DNA from: Sequoia sempervirens
Lineage: Eukaryota > Streptophyta > Pinopsida > Cupressales > Cupressaceae
DNA: 64,000 nucleotides
Direction: 5' to 3'
Assembly (NCBI GenBank): GCA_007258455.2
Contig: VDFB02321261.1
Location: 1 to 64,000 of the forward strand
The notes beneath the pieces are model-generated. The model was given only the letters and a program-made list of their open reading frames with translations, made no database searches and was not told where the DNA came from. Of this stretch, positions 55,232-64,000 are shown one piece after another; position 1 is the first letter of the stretch; every line of letters begins with the position of its first letter. The position numbers were made by a program, and so were the translations under genes.

Positions 55232-56534
55232 TTTTTTCTAAAAAAAGAGGGTAAAAACTTTATTGAATCATAAAAAGCATTACATAGCCAAGAGAAACAA
55301 ACCCACCAAGGGGCCAAACAAAACAGAGAATTAATTCACACCTAAGAAGCAACTCATATCCTCCATAACCCATTCCTCAAGAACAAGGGCCAAATCCGTA
55401 GGAAGGTTTCCCAATCATCCACATACCAAGAACCCATCCTCTTAGTAGCCCACCTAGCCAAACCGTTAGCCACCTTATTCCACTCTTGAGGAACATGGCG
55501 AAAAACAATGGGCTCCAAAGTAGAACATAAAGAAATAATCTGTTTGACAGCCACAACCAGCTGCCAATTCACATCCTCCAAATGACATTTATGCAACATA
55601 TCCATAACAACCTGAGAATCAAACACGCAAACTATTTGTCGCCACCCAAGGCCAACGACACGCTCAACCGCTAGAAGAATAGCAATTGCCTCCATGAGAT
55701 TATTAGTATGCAAACCTCTATACACAGAGAAGGAAAAAACCACCACTTCCAAGCTATCTCTGCCAATACCCCCAACTCCAACATTCCCAGGATTGCCCCT
55801 AGAAGACCCATCTGTATTAATTTTCAGCTCCCCCAGAGCATGAGGGCACAAAAAACCAATCCGAGCAATCCTCTCACGACCACGACCATGTCCACGTTGT
55901 ACACTGCTCAAATTTTGCCTACCCCCCTCAACGAGACCCAGAGCATTAACCACTCCCAAATCCCTAGGATCAATCGGTACAGACAAATCACACTTTGCAG
56001 TCAAAGTCTCCTGAAGGACCCCCAAAATTCTCATGCAAAGTTGCCCAATAAGCAACTTCTTATATAAGAAAATCCACTTGTTACGCTCCAACCAAATATG
56101 CCAAACAATCGAATTCGGGCCAATGATCCAGGCAATACTAAGAAAAGAGGTCTTAGTAGGAGAGGATCCCTGTCTCCTCCAAAAGTCTTCCAAAGAAGAA
56201 ACATGGCAAGACAACAGGCTCCAGATATTCCACCAAAGATGCCAAATAGCTTTCGCAAAAGAACATTGAAAGAAGAGATGCAAAAAACATTCCTCATGCT
56301 TAGTACACATAACACACATAGAAGGGCCTTGGATCCCCTGCTTCCAAAGATTCTCCCAAGTTAGAAACTTGTCTTGAACCTCTAACCAAGAGAAGAAATT
56401 ACACTTAGGCCAAGCAAACTTATTCCAAACATGCTTCCGCCAAGAAGCCTTAGAGCTCTGAAACAACTGTTTATCCAAAACTTGATAAGAAAAGGCAACC
56501 AAAAATTTGCCTTTTAGATCAGGACCCCAAGCCT
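55232..56534 (-). mobile_element. 5'-truncated L1-type LINE with 17-bp target duplication
   Basis: The flanks AAATATATTAATTTATT (55215-55231) and AAATATATTAACTTATT (56535-56551) match at 16 of 17 positions. A T-rich stretch at 55232-55239 is the complement of the poly(A) end, so the element lies on the (-) strand. The 5' end is cut within ORF2, as is usual for target-primed LINE copies. The remaining coding part is uninterrupted, which suggests a recent insertion. Confidence 0.93.
55354..56502 (-). CDS. LINE ORF2 C-terminus: zinc-binding reverse-transcriptase tail and RNase H
   Basis: This 382-codon open frame starts at an internal Met; the true protein began far upstream. Residues 20-110 form the zf-RVT region (SWRKHVWNKFAWPKCNFFSW; then CVMCTKHEECFLHLFFQCSF). 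Residues from about 235 form a plant-LINE RNase H: KINTDGSSRGNPG (first Asp), NNLMEAIAILLAVE (Glu), CVFDSQVVMD (second Asp) and FRHVPQEWNKVANGLA (the last conserved Asp position reads Asn). The frame ends in a stop at 55354-55356. It cannot move alone because endonuclease and reverse transcriptase are missing. Confidence 0.9.
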   Translation of the reverse strand: MVAFSYQVLDKQLFQSSKASWRKHVWNKFAWPKCNFFSWLEVQDKFLTWENLWKQGIQGPSMCVMCTKHEECFLHLFFQCSFAKAIWHLWWNIWSLLSCHVSSLEDFWRRQGSSPTKTSFLSIAWIIGPNSIVWHIWLERNKWIFLYKKLLIGQLCMRILGVLQETLTAKCDLSVPIDPRDLGVVNALGLVEGGRQNLSSVQRGHGRGRERIARIGFLCPHALGELKINTDGSSRGNPGNVGVGGIGRDSLEVVVFSFSVYRGLHTNNLMEAIAILLAVERVVGLGWRQIVCVFDSQVVMDMLHKCHLEDVNWQLVVAVKQIISLCSTLEPIVFRHVPQEWNKVANGLARWATKRMGSWYVDDWETFLRIWPLFLRNGLWRI

Positions 56535-56594
56535 AAATATATTAACTTATTATATATATATATATATATTAAAAATTAAATAAATATAATTAAG

Positions 56595-57038
56595 TGTTCC
56601 ACAGGGATGCATCCCCCCCAAAAAAGCGTGCATTTCCTAGATGGGGACGTCTCAGAGACTTGGGGACTTGGGGGGGACGGCCCCCCACTAGCCCACCACT
56701 AGTGTTGCTGTCTCCAAGACGCCACTGGGACTTCGAGGATGCTGGGTGTCCTCAAGATGTCTAGGGGACTCCTAGTTGTCTCCAAGATGTATAATTTTTA
56801 TACTTATACATCTTTTTATAACTATTTTTTCAAGTACTATATGTATTTCAGCACCCTGCCGCCCCCCCTACCACCGTCCCCTCGCTGCCCCCAAACTTAG
56901 ACCGCCCGCACCCCCTCCGCCCTCCCAATTATAGTTCAGCCTTCGGCACCGACCATATGGGAACAAACTGTCTTGGTGAACTCCGTCTTTGCGTCCCCTG
57001 TTGTCCCCTCATCCTTGTCCCCAAAACCCTGTGGAACA
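56595..57038. mobile_element. Probable small DNA element with 12-bp inverted ends
   Basis: TGTTCCACAGGG (56595-56606) and CCCTGTGGAACA (57027-57038) are perfect inverted repeats. Between them the sequence is GC-rich with CCCCC and GGGGG runs and has no ORF of note. Flanking bases do not match as a clear target duplication, so the class is uncertain. Confidence 0.55.
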
Positions 57039-57480
57039 ATGATATATACTAGAAATTAAAATATAAATTACTTATATCTAATAATGTTGTATAAGTATAC
57101 GAGTTTTTAATTTGTAATTTTATTATATAATATTAAAATATAGTTTAATAAGCAATATACTAATATAGTATATAATAGTTTAAATTTTTAAGCTATTTTA
57201 TAATATTAATTAATTAAAATTATATATTAAATATATACTAAATCAAAATAGTAGAAAACAAAATTCAAATATTAAAAATATAAAAACAGTTTATAAATAT
57301 ATATAGAACTATTTATAAATGTTTAACTTATTAAATTATAATATTAAAAACAAAATTTGTAGAGACGTTGGAGGGCTAAAAATGATTATAAAAATCCTTG
57401 TCTGTCCTACGCAAATGGTGAATTTTTCCTACATTTTTTTTTGTGGCTTTTGATCTGCCCTTTCCTATCATTGTGGATGC
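57039..57480. other. AT-rich non-coding stretch
   Basis: TATA- and TTAAT-rich sequence without ORFs or clear repeats, ending just before the LTR at 57481. Confidence 0.4.
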
Positions 57481-58170
57481 TGTTAATGTTTTAGGATCAG
57501 ATTTAACAGAAAGCAGAAAATGCAACACAAACACATGAAGAAATGAACAATATAACACAGCATATATCCTGGGAAAAACCCTCCTCTTGTATATTGAATC
57601 TCAACAAGCATGTCACTTTTACAATAGGCTGATAAGAAGGCCAACACAAAGCACCATAATCTGATGCAAATATAGAAATTGAGTCAAGCAATCTGCTAAC
57701 AATTATCTCAGCCTTCTACTCAAGTATCAACCTGCTCTTGAGACAAACTCGCACTTAATAATAATCTGCTCTAGATAGCAAACTCTCTTTGAAATAACCA
57801 CTTAACTTAAGCAAGAATCAATCCCAAATAGGGAATTGTCACTTGCATGTGCATGGAAAAGGAGATGCATTATAATTGCCTATTTTTAGGAGCAGTTATA
57901 AATACATTTCATGCAAAGATTCTTTTGTATGTCTGACCGAAGATTCTATTGCATGTCAATTACACTTTGCATGTTGACCATTTTGAATAAGACATTTCAT
58001 GTGGGTCAGCCAGCTTGTCATAACAGCTATTTAAATAAGATGCCTCTGCTGGTAGAAGATACCTCCTACTACTAATACATCAACATTAAATATAAAATAT
58101 AATTTGTAATATGTAGGTCACCAACCTTAATTAAGGAGAAAATATTTCCCAAAGCTACTAAACACTAACA
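57481..58170 (-). repeat. 3' LTR of the non-autonomous copia-like element
   Basis: On the (-) strand it starts TGTTAGTGTTTAG and ends AACATTAACA. It shares CAAGAGGAGGGTTTTTCCCA with the copia LTR at 48271-48916. Confidence 0.88.
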
Positions 58171-58339
58171 CTCCCTCTTAGCTGGGGAGATATTTTTTAG
58201 ATAACTACGTCATGGAGTCTCTCAACATGACGCCCACAATGGCTAAACGCATTTGTGGAAAGAGCTCATCATGGAGTCACTCAATGTGATGTTGTCATCT
58301 CAACATGACGTCCACCATGGCTACTCCTGGACTACTCCC

Positions 58340-58630
58340 AGAGAATGAAACAAGGGCTTTCACCTCAAATCTCTCTCGCAGAGAGAAATGCATTAACAAG
58401 GGCTGATACCTCAAATCTCTCTCGCAGAGAGAAATGCATTAGCAAGGGCTGATACCTCAAATCTCTTTTGTAGAGAGAAATGCATTAACAAGGGCTGACT
58501 CCTCAAATTCCTCCTTCTCAGAGGAAAAGGCATTAACAAGGGCTTTCACCTCAAATTCCTCTGTCTCAAAGGAAAATACATTAACAAGGGCTTTCGCCTC
58601 AAATTCCTCCATCTCAGAGGAAAATGCATT
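58340..58630 (-). repeat. Six tandem units of 46-48 bp
   Basis: Units begin AACAAGGGCT, then CACCTCAAATCTCTCTCGCA and GAGAGAAATGCATT, with two variants: CTCTCGCAGAGAG in the first three and CTCCTTCTCAGAGG in the last three. The end CTCGCAGAGAG is itself a small palindrome. The related units in the copia element are at 47822-47957 in the opposite orientation. Confidence 0.9.
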
Positions 58631-58774
58631 AACAACAGATCTCCATGATGATGAAACTCCCTCTGAAGCTCCAAGTACTTGCATCAACCTTTTGACCTCC
58701 TCGTCCAAGGTTGCTTCTGATGAATTGTCAAACTCCCTTTGAATGTAAATTCCTCCTCTTCGAAGAAATTGATC

Positions 58775-58969
58775 TCAAAGACAACTTGAATAGGTTCCTC
58801 CTCTTCGAGAGATGTCTTCAGCCACCAACTCAGTCCCATGGCTGCAAGCTATGACTCCATGCTTGATCATTTCTCCAATTGGCATGAGTTCCTTACAAGA
58901 TGCCTCAAGCTCTTCTTCTCTAGGAAATCTCTCATCACCCTCTTGCTTGTCTATCCGTCCTGGAAGCAT
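58775..58969 (-). other. Small ORF in the non-autonomous element, not recognised
   Basis: A 64-codon (-) frame (MLPGRIDKQEGDERFPREEE) is followed by a second open stretch of 83 codons (58708-58457) that is partly made of the tandem repeats. Both are acidic and show no known domain. They may be a remnant of gag or chance frames. Confidence 0.25.
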
Positions 58970-59508
58970 TTAGAGAGAGATTACTAATAGTTTAAACTAT
59001 CTAGAAGAAATATCAAAGCTAGAATCATACATGTTTCACTATCTCAATGTTATAGCATGAATTAATAACTACATAAAAAATTCATGAACATTATTTAAAC
59101 AGGAAATACTTATCTCGTTGAAATCAGAATTTCCTTAAGTGTTGTACTTAAACACTTTTTCAGGTCTGCACTTATCTTTCCCTTAGGTCTGCTCATGTGA
59201 GCATTAATTCTGCTCCTGAATGTTGACTCTGCTTAAAACAACAGTTCCTTCTCACATATCTCCTGGGGAGAAGTCCTGTGCTAGATATGTTTATGATGAT
59301 GCTCTATAATCAGCAACTATACCAACTCATAGTGAATATGCAACTGCAAAGGCTCAGACGTCTATCCTTCTTGAAGTGACTATAATCTGCTTAACTCACA
59401 TCAAACACAACAGCTAGTGGCCAAGATACAATAGACTTGATGTCTTGATTTACACAATCAGCAATAGGCTTAGTCAACCCAAATCTGATCAAGTTTTTTC
59501 AAAAACCC

Positions 59509-59520
59509 GCTCTGATACCA
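59509..59520 (-). other. Primer-binding site of the copia-like element
   Basis: The (-) strand reads TGGTATCAGAGC immediately after the LTR end CATTAACA. Confidence 0.9.
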
Positions 59521-59665
59521 TGTTAATGTTTAAGGATCAGATTTAACAGAAAGCAGAAAATGCAACACAAACACATGAAGAAATGAACAATATAACACAA
59601 CATATATCTTGGGCAAAACCCTCCTTCTCTTGTATATTGAATCTCAACAAGCATACAATAGCGCC

Positions 59666-61464
59666 AACTACACAACTAATCTAGATGAATGCAATTACAA
59701 TGGTATGGCGGCAAGCCAACTAGAATAGGTAAGGGGCAAAGCCAACCTTATGAACACCTCTTTGGTGGATTGTGTAAAATGACACGCAGAAAAAAAAGCC
59801 AACTATAATGCTCTCGCCCAACTTTAAGACTCTAAACTAAAATTTATTTTTGTGTACATATATTTATGCAGGCCTTGAAAGGATAATAATCATTGAGCAT
59901 GAATCATACAAAATAGGGAATGGTAGATTTAAGCATAATATCTGTAAAGTAGCAAAGGGCAATAAGATAGTTGGATTAGTTATTCACTTGTGATTTTCCC
60001 AAATAAAAGATTAAATAATAACTAAGATATCGGGTTCATCATTTGAAGCCCTTGTGCTCGATTTGGGAGTGCCCAAGACATCTAGGGAGTGCCCCAAATG
60101 ATGTAGGTTCCCTTTGGCTACATGGACTGTGTACCCATAGGGAACTCGGTATAGAGCCTCTCTAATGTCTAATTAACTTGGTGCTATAGGTAGACACACA
60201 ATTCATAGGATGGCTTCCTAACTGAATAGTTCATCTTCTATGAGAGGCTATATTTAATTATCGACAGGGCTTCGTAAGCTTTTGATAGTGTTGGCACTAT
60301 ATGTGCATTTGTGGATTCTAATACGCCTTATATCAATGAGTGTAGGTGATTTACACTTATACAAGAAGTGGTAAAATCTAGAAAAGGAAATGAAACATTA
60401 ATTGCAAAATAGGGGAAATAAACATAAGTGGTTACTTGTGCTATGGGTACTTATCACTTAAGATTGTGACTGTGAACTTTTAAGATTGAATTTGTATCTA
60501 ATCACTATAGGAGTATAGAATACACGTTTAAACTACAAAATCTAATTCAATTTCAAAATTATATTCATGAACTCCACATACATGTAACTCTAATCTATTT
60601 TAATTCAACAATGCATGAACTAATCTAATAACAAAAAAAGCAGAGTGGATAGTAGTACCTCAAGTGGCCCTTGTGTGAGTTGTTGCTTCCACAACAGATA
60701 TGAACACTTACTACTTAATCAACAAATCAGGATGTTGAACTAACTCCTTTATTGCATGGAAACTTTGAACTCTTACAATATTTTTGGCAAAAATCTACTC
60801 AAGATTTCTCATTCAACAATACATATCCATTATTCAACTAATAATAGGAAACTAACAATGATAGTAAACAAACTGGATAACTAACTAGATTCGTTCCTCA
60901 CAGTAGATCCCCACTATATAGGGTCCGTGAGGAATCTTATTTATCCTAGGACTGGAAACAGATTCATAATGTATTTGTCCAATCTTCCTCAAGAATAGGG
61001 AGAGGACTTAGTCTTGCAGCAAAAAACCATAATTGAAAAGTAGAAGACAAACTAAATTAGAACTCTGCTCTAATGGTTTAACCATAATGATAGAGACGTG
61101 TTTCATGGGAAATGTCATGTCATAGTTTACGCCTACTTGGAGCAAAATTCTTCTTCTTGTCATCTTATTCGGTGTGCTTGTAGTGACTCATGGTTGACCA
61201 TTCATTAGTCATGTCCATTCTTCTCTAGGATTGTTGCGTTTCAACCATTCTCGCTTCTCCCTTGCAATTTCTTGCAACCCTTATGCCGCGAGTTACAATT
61301 CTTCTAGCTGCAAGAGGTTAGTTTCGTCCTAAAGCACACACATCATTAACATAAATTAAGCATAGAATCATACTAAATTTCATGAACATTCATACATTCA
61401 CACATACAAATGTCATCATATCATATTTGCATTTCAACATACTAAAGTCTAGTTCAAAGCTATG
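59666..61464. other. Non-coding stretch, nothing recognised
   Basis: About 1.8 kb without a protein motif, LTR border, or helicase exon in either strand. Short ORFs are under 60 codons. It may be old repeat or intron sequence. Confidence 0.4.
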
Positions 61465-61620
61465 TTACACGGGGATGTGTCCGTTGTCCCAGAAGGGGTC
61501 GTCCCTGTCCTCAACCATCCTCGGGATTGGGGGACGCAAAGGGGATGTCCCCTTGCCATCCCCGAACCATGCCAATCAATAGGAAACGATAGGAAACGTC
61601 CCCATACATTTGGGGACGAC
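61465..61620. other. GC-rich GGGGACGTCCCC-type segment
   Basis: The segment has dense GGGGATGTCCCC, CCATCCCCGAA and TTTGGGGACG motifs, resembling part of a DNA-transposon end. A related piece, GGGGATGCCCCTTGCC, occurs at 63883-63898 in the same orientation. Class and borders are unknown. Confidence 0.35.
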
Positions 61621-61622
61621 TA

Positions 61623-62595
61623 CTACTGAATGAACCAATCCCAGCGATATGTGAAATGGCATAAAGCTCCAGAGTCAATGTACCAAGCATAAGTGTTTAT
61701 AGGATCTGTAGGACTCTTTGCCATGAATGCAAAGAAGGCAAACTCCTTTTGCTCAGTTTGCTCCACCACATGTGCTTGCGGTCTAGACTCTCCTTGCTTG
61801 CCTTGTTCAGAGGCCAAGCATTTTCGGCAATCCTTTTTCATGTGGCCGAACTTGTGACAATAATTGCACTAAATATTCTTTGACTTCGAAGAATCCGAAG
61901 AATCTGAAGATTGCCCCTAATTGTGCTGCTGAAAGGACGAAGGCTTGCCCTTATTCTTCTGAAATGTCTTTGCAGGGAATGCCTGCATTGAAGAGGATGA
62001 AGTGGCACTAGTACCAACGATTCCGCTGTAGAAGTTTGTTGTAGAGATTTGGAAACATCAAGTCAACATTTGTCACTGTAATGTTGAGTGTTTGAATAAA
62101 GTGCTCATATAGATGTGGTAAACTCTTTAGAGTGATCACCAACCACCATATCTATTTCCTCCATCTTCCGACCAATAGCCTCGAGCTGATCTTGAATGTC
62201 CTTGATCCTGGTCAAGTGTGCTTGCAAAGGTGTATTCTCATCCATGACGATGGAAAACAACATGTTCTTCAGAAAGAACACACAACTCTTGCCCGAAGTC
62301 TCATGAAGATCTTTCAGAAGATCCCAAATCTCCTTCGCTGATTTACCTGAAGGAACTTGAGGTAATTGGTTATTAGTGACTGATAACTTTATGAGCATAA
62401 TGGCTTCTCGATTCTGCTCATCAAACTTCACCTGATCCTTATCAATTGTGAGAGGTCGTATCGTGGTTCCCAGAACAATCTAGTCAAGACATCGATACTC
62501 AAATATTGTCATCATACGCTGCTTCCATGTGTTGTAGTTGTGACCGTTGAACTTCTGATTGTTGTCCAACATGATGTTGGTCAAAGAGGCCATGC
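61623..62595 (-). pseudogene. Ty1/copia gag and start of protease
   Basis: Reading (-) from the ATG at 62593 (MASLTNIMLDNNQKFNGHNY), the gag domain continues with YNTWKQRMMTIFEYR and AKEIWDLLKDLHETSGK. After decayed sequence come the zinc-knuckle remnant KKDCRKCLASEQGKQG and the protease start INTYAWYIDSGALCHFTYRW (about 61700-61640). Stops lie near 62480 and 62104, and a frameshift follows. It ends at 61623, where GC-rich repeat sequence starts, so integrase and reverse transcriptase are missing. A long leader and primer site lie upstream. Confidence 0.85.
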
Positions 62596-63680
62596 TTCAC
62601 GCTTTTTGAGGCACGAAAAATGAAGATGACACAAGTAGATAAACGACAAAAAATTCAAGACAACACACCTTGAACCCAGCAAGAAATCGGAACAAGGATT
62701 TAGAGGCACAAAGAAGAATTTCTGCAAATTGAAAACACGAAACCCTAGGTATAAAAATACCTAAAAGGCTGAATTTGCAGAAGATTCCTTAGTAGCTGGT
62801 GGACGAAATAGGAATTTCCACATCATTGGAAAATAGCAAAAAATAGATGAAAAAACCAAAAACCCTAGGTTGTAGCATGAAATTCGAAAATGGTGGCACG
62901 GATCGCAAGGTCAAAATATTTGGTAGAAGAATAGAAATCTAACGGCACACAAATTGCAAATAGAGAAATCTCCTAGAATAGGAAGACATACAGGTCGCAA
63001 TAGTAGAAAATAGACAAGTATTGTCACCCAGAAAAAAAACAAAAAAATGCCTGCTCAAACGAACTGGTCTGAAGCACCTAGAAACAAAGTTGATACCAAA
63101 ATCCTGTGTTAGTGGAAAGCCCACAAAAATGCTTGCAAAAATTCGCGCCAAGAAATCACCACTAAGCTAAGTCGCACACAGGAAAAGATGCCATAAATTT
63201 TCTTCAGAAAACACGCCCAAAGAAACTAGACCAAATGGCAACCAGGAAGAAAATCAAATCACGACTAGAACATAACTGAAAATTGTGCCAAACTGCAGAG
63301 GAAAAATCCTGTCTAGAGAAGACTGAAAATCGCATCAAGATTCTGCCCAAAAAAAAAAACAAAATAAATTCCTTTCTTCGTGCGCCTAAAAAGTTGAAGA
63401 AAATTGCGTTTCAGAAACCCTCTTTTTGGCATAAAAATGTCTAAAAAAAATTGTGATTTCACAAGAAATTCAGTCAAGACCTGTTTCTGAAAGATCGTGT
63501 GCTTTAGAAAGAGAATATATGTAGTAGAAATCACGTCAAGAAAGATGTGATTCAAACTCCAGAAGACACGACGACCACTATTAAACAAAATTGCCCACAT
63601 AGAAGAAAATCACTTGATCACAAAAATGTGATTTTCAAAATCTTCTTAACAAATCAGGAATGGCGCTAGAAACCTTTCCC
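62596..63680 (-). other. Untranslated leader of the copia gag element
   Basis: About 1.1 kb of A-rich (on +) non-coding sequence between the primer site and the gag ATG. ORFs here (up to 95 codons) have no known motif. Confidence 0.6.
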
Positions 63681-63692
63681 GCTCTAATACTA
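63681..63692 (-). other. Decayed primer-binding site
   Basis: The (-) strand reads TAGTATTAGAGC, two bases from TGGTATCAGAGC, directly after the LTR end AAATTTACA. Confidence 0.7.
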
Positions 63693-63880
63693 TGTAAATT
63701 TGGTAAATAATCAGATTAATATTATTAACAGAAGAGCCTTGGTCTTATAGAATTTACAAACCCTCAAACTTAGGGAGACTACAAATAGTTACAAGCAGAT
63801 AAATTAGGGAGACTACAAATAGTTACAAACGGATAATTTAGGGATAGTGACCATTAATAAATAATATATTATTTTAATAT
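63693..63880 (-). mobile_element. 5' LTR fragment of the copia gag element
   Basis: The LTR ends (on -) at 63693 with TTTACA. It contains a 38-bp tandem duplication (GGGAGACTACAAATAGTTAC twice, 63774 and 63812). Its head was not found; GC-rich sequence starts near 63880. Confidence 0.5.
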
Positions 63881-64000
63881 CGGGGATGCCCCTTGCCGTC
63901 CCCAAATGGATGGGAATGTTTCAGCAGCAAAAATGACATAAAAAACTAACTTCTTTGATGTAGATTTGCATATATTTTGTGTGTATGGTATTGTATATTT

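Larger units (their letters stand above)
57481..59660 (-). mobile_element. Non-autonomous copia-like LTR element
   Basis: A 690-bp LTR (57481-58170) and the first about 135 bp of a second (59521-59655) share TGTTAATGTT, GGATCAGATTTAACAGAAAG and AACACATGAAGAAATGAACA. The (-) strand primer-binding site TGGTATCAGAGC (59509-59520) touches the 59521 LTR. The polypurine tract AGCTAAGAGGGAG (58171-58183) touches the 57481-58170 LTR. The interior is only 1350 bp and lacks pol. It resembles the 3' untranslated region of the copia at 44.5-48.9 kb. The 59521 LTR is cut short, so the element is incomplete. Confidence 0.85.

Noticed and set aside
61540..63910. GGGGATGTCCCCTTGCC copies at both sides of the copia gag fragment as a target duplication or LTR pair
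   Set aside because: They are short, imperfect, in mismatched contexts, and do not coincide with the copia LTR or truncation borders.

Overview
This window looks like intron-rich, repeat-packed nuclear DNA of a seed plant with very large introns, most likely a conifer. That is inferred from the mix of plant Ty3/gypsy, Ty1/copia, L1-type LINE and hAT elements and from one host gene whose exons lie 34 kb apart. No bacterial, organellar, tRNA or rRNA genes were seen.

Host gene. Three + strand exons (16905-17011, 51327-51382, 51512-51736) carry the Q motif, motif I (GTGKT) and motif Ia (PTRELA) of a DEAD-box RNA helicase of the plant RH31/RH26/RH25 type. They have matching splice phases and consensus GT..AG borders. 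Nearly everything between 17012 and 51326 is therefore best read as one 34.3-kb intron built of transposons. Later exons (motif II onward) and earlier ones were not found and probably lie outside the window.

Left part (1-16.3 kb). Layered LTR elements: LTRs at 79, 613-2260 and 2528-4232, a primer-binding site at 4608 and a decayed gag. Next is an element beginning TGTTGTGACC at 5228 with an 18-copy short repeat and a long unrecognised ORF (7492-13359). That ORF is split by a solo LTR (9294-10542, target duplication AAGAG) and by a 1.33-kb hAT-like element (11021-12348, target duplication GTGCCTAC); both interruptions keep the reading frame when discounted. A decayed gypsy gag (-) follows.

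Giant intron (17.0-51.3 kb). In order: solo LTR 17248-19059 (-); LINE fragment; a CTCG-rich hAT-like element 21515-25038 holding solo LTR 22330-24461; a copia fragment (-); hAT transposase exons (-); then a chromovirus-like gypsy element running (-) from its LTR at 51128 to 28263. The gypsy pol gene is broken by a 4.3-kb insertion (29323-33624) and by a solo LTR (34079-42180) that itself holds a complete non-autonomous LTR element (34153-40919). Its reverse transcriptase has a 209-bp triplication. A 5'-truncated copia element (+, 44.56-48.92 kb) sits in its gag.

Right part (51.7-64 kb). Decayed gypsy (-), a young 5'-truncated LINE (55232-56534, 17-bp target duplication, open 382-codon ORF), a small inverted-repeat DNA element, a non-autonomous copia-like element (57481 to about 59660) and a copia gag fragment (-).

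The most informative patterns are the transposon-filled helicase intron, the stacked insertions whose flanks rejoin open reading frames, many solo LTRs with intact target duplications, and conserved hairpins shared by LTRs that begin TGTAATGTCCCC.
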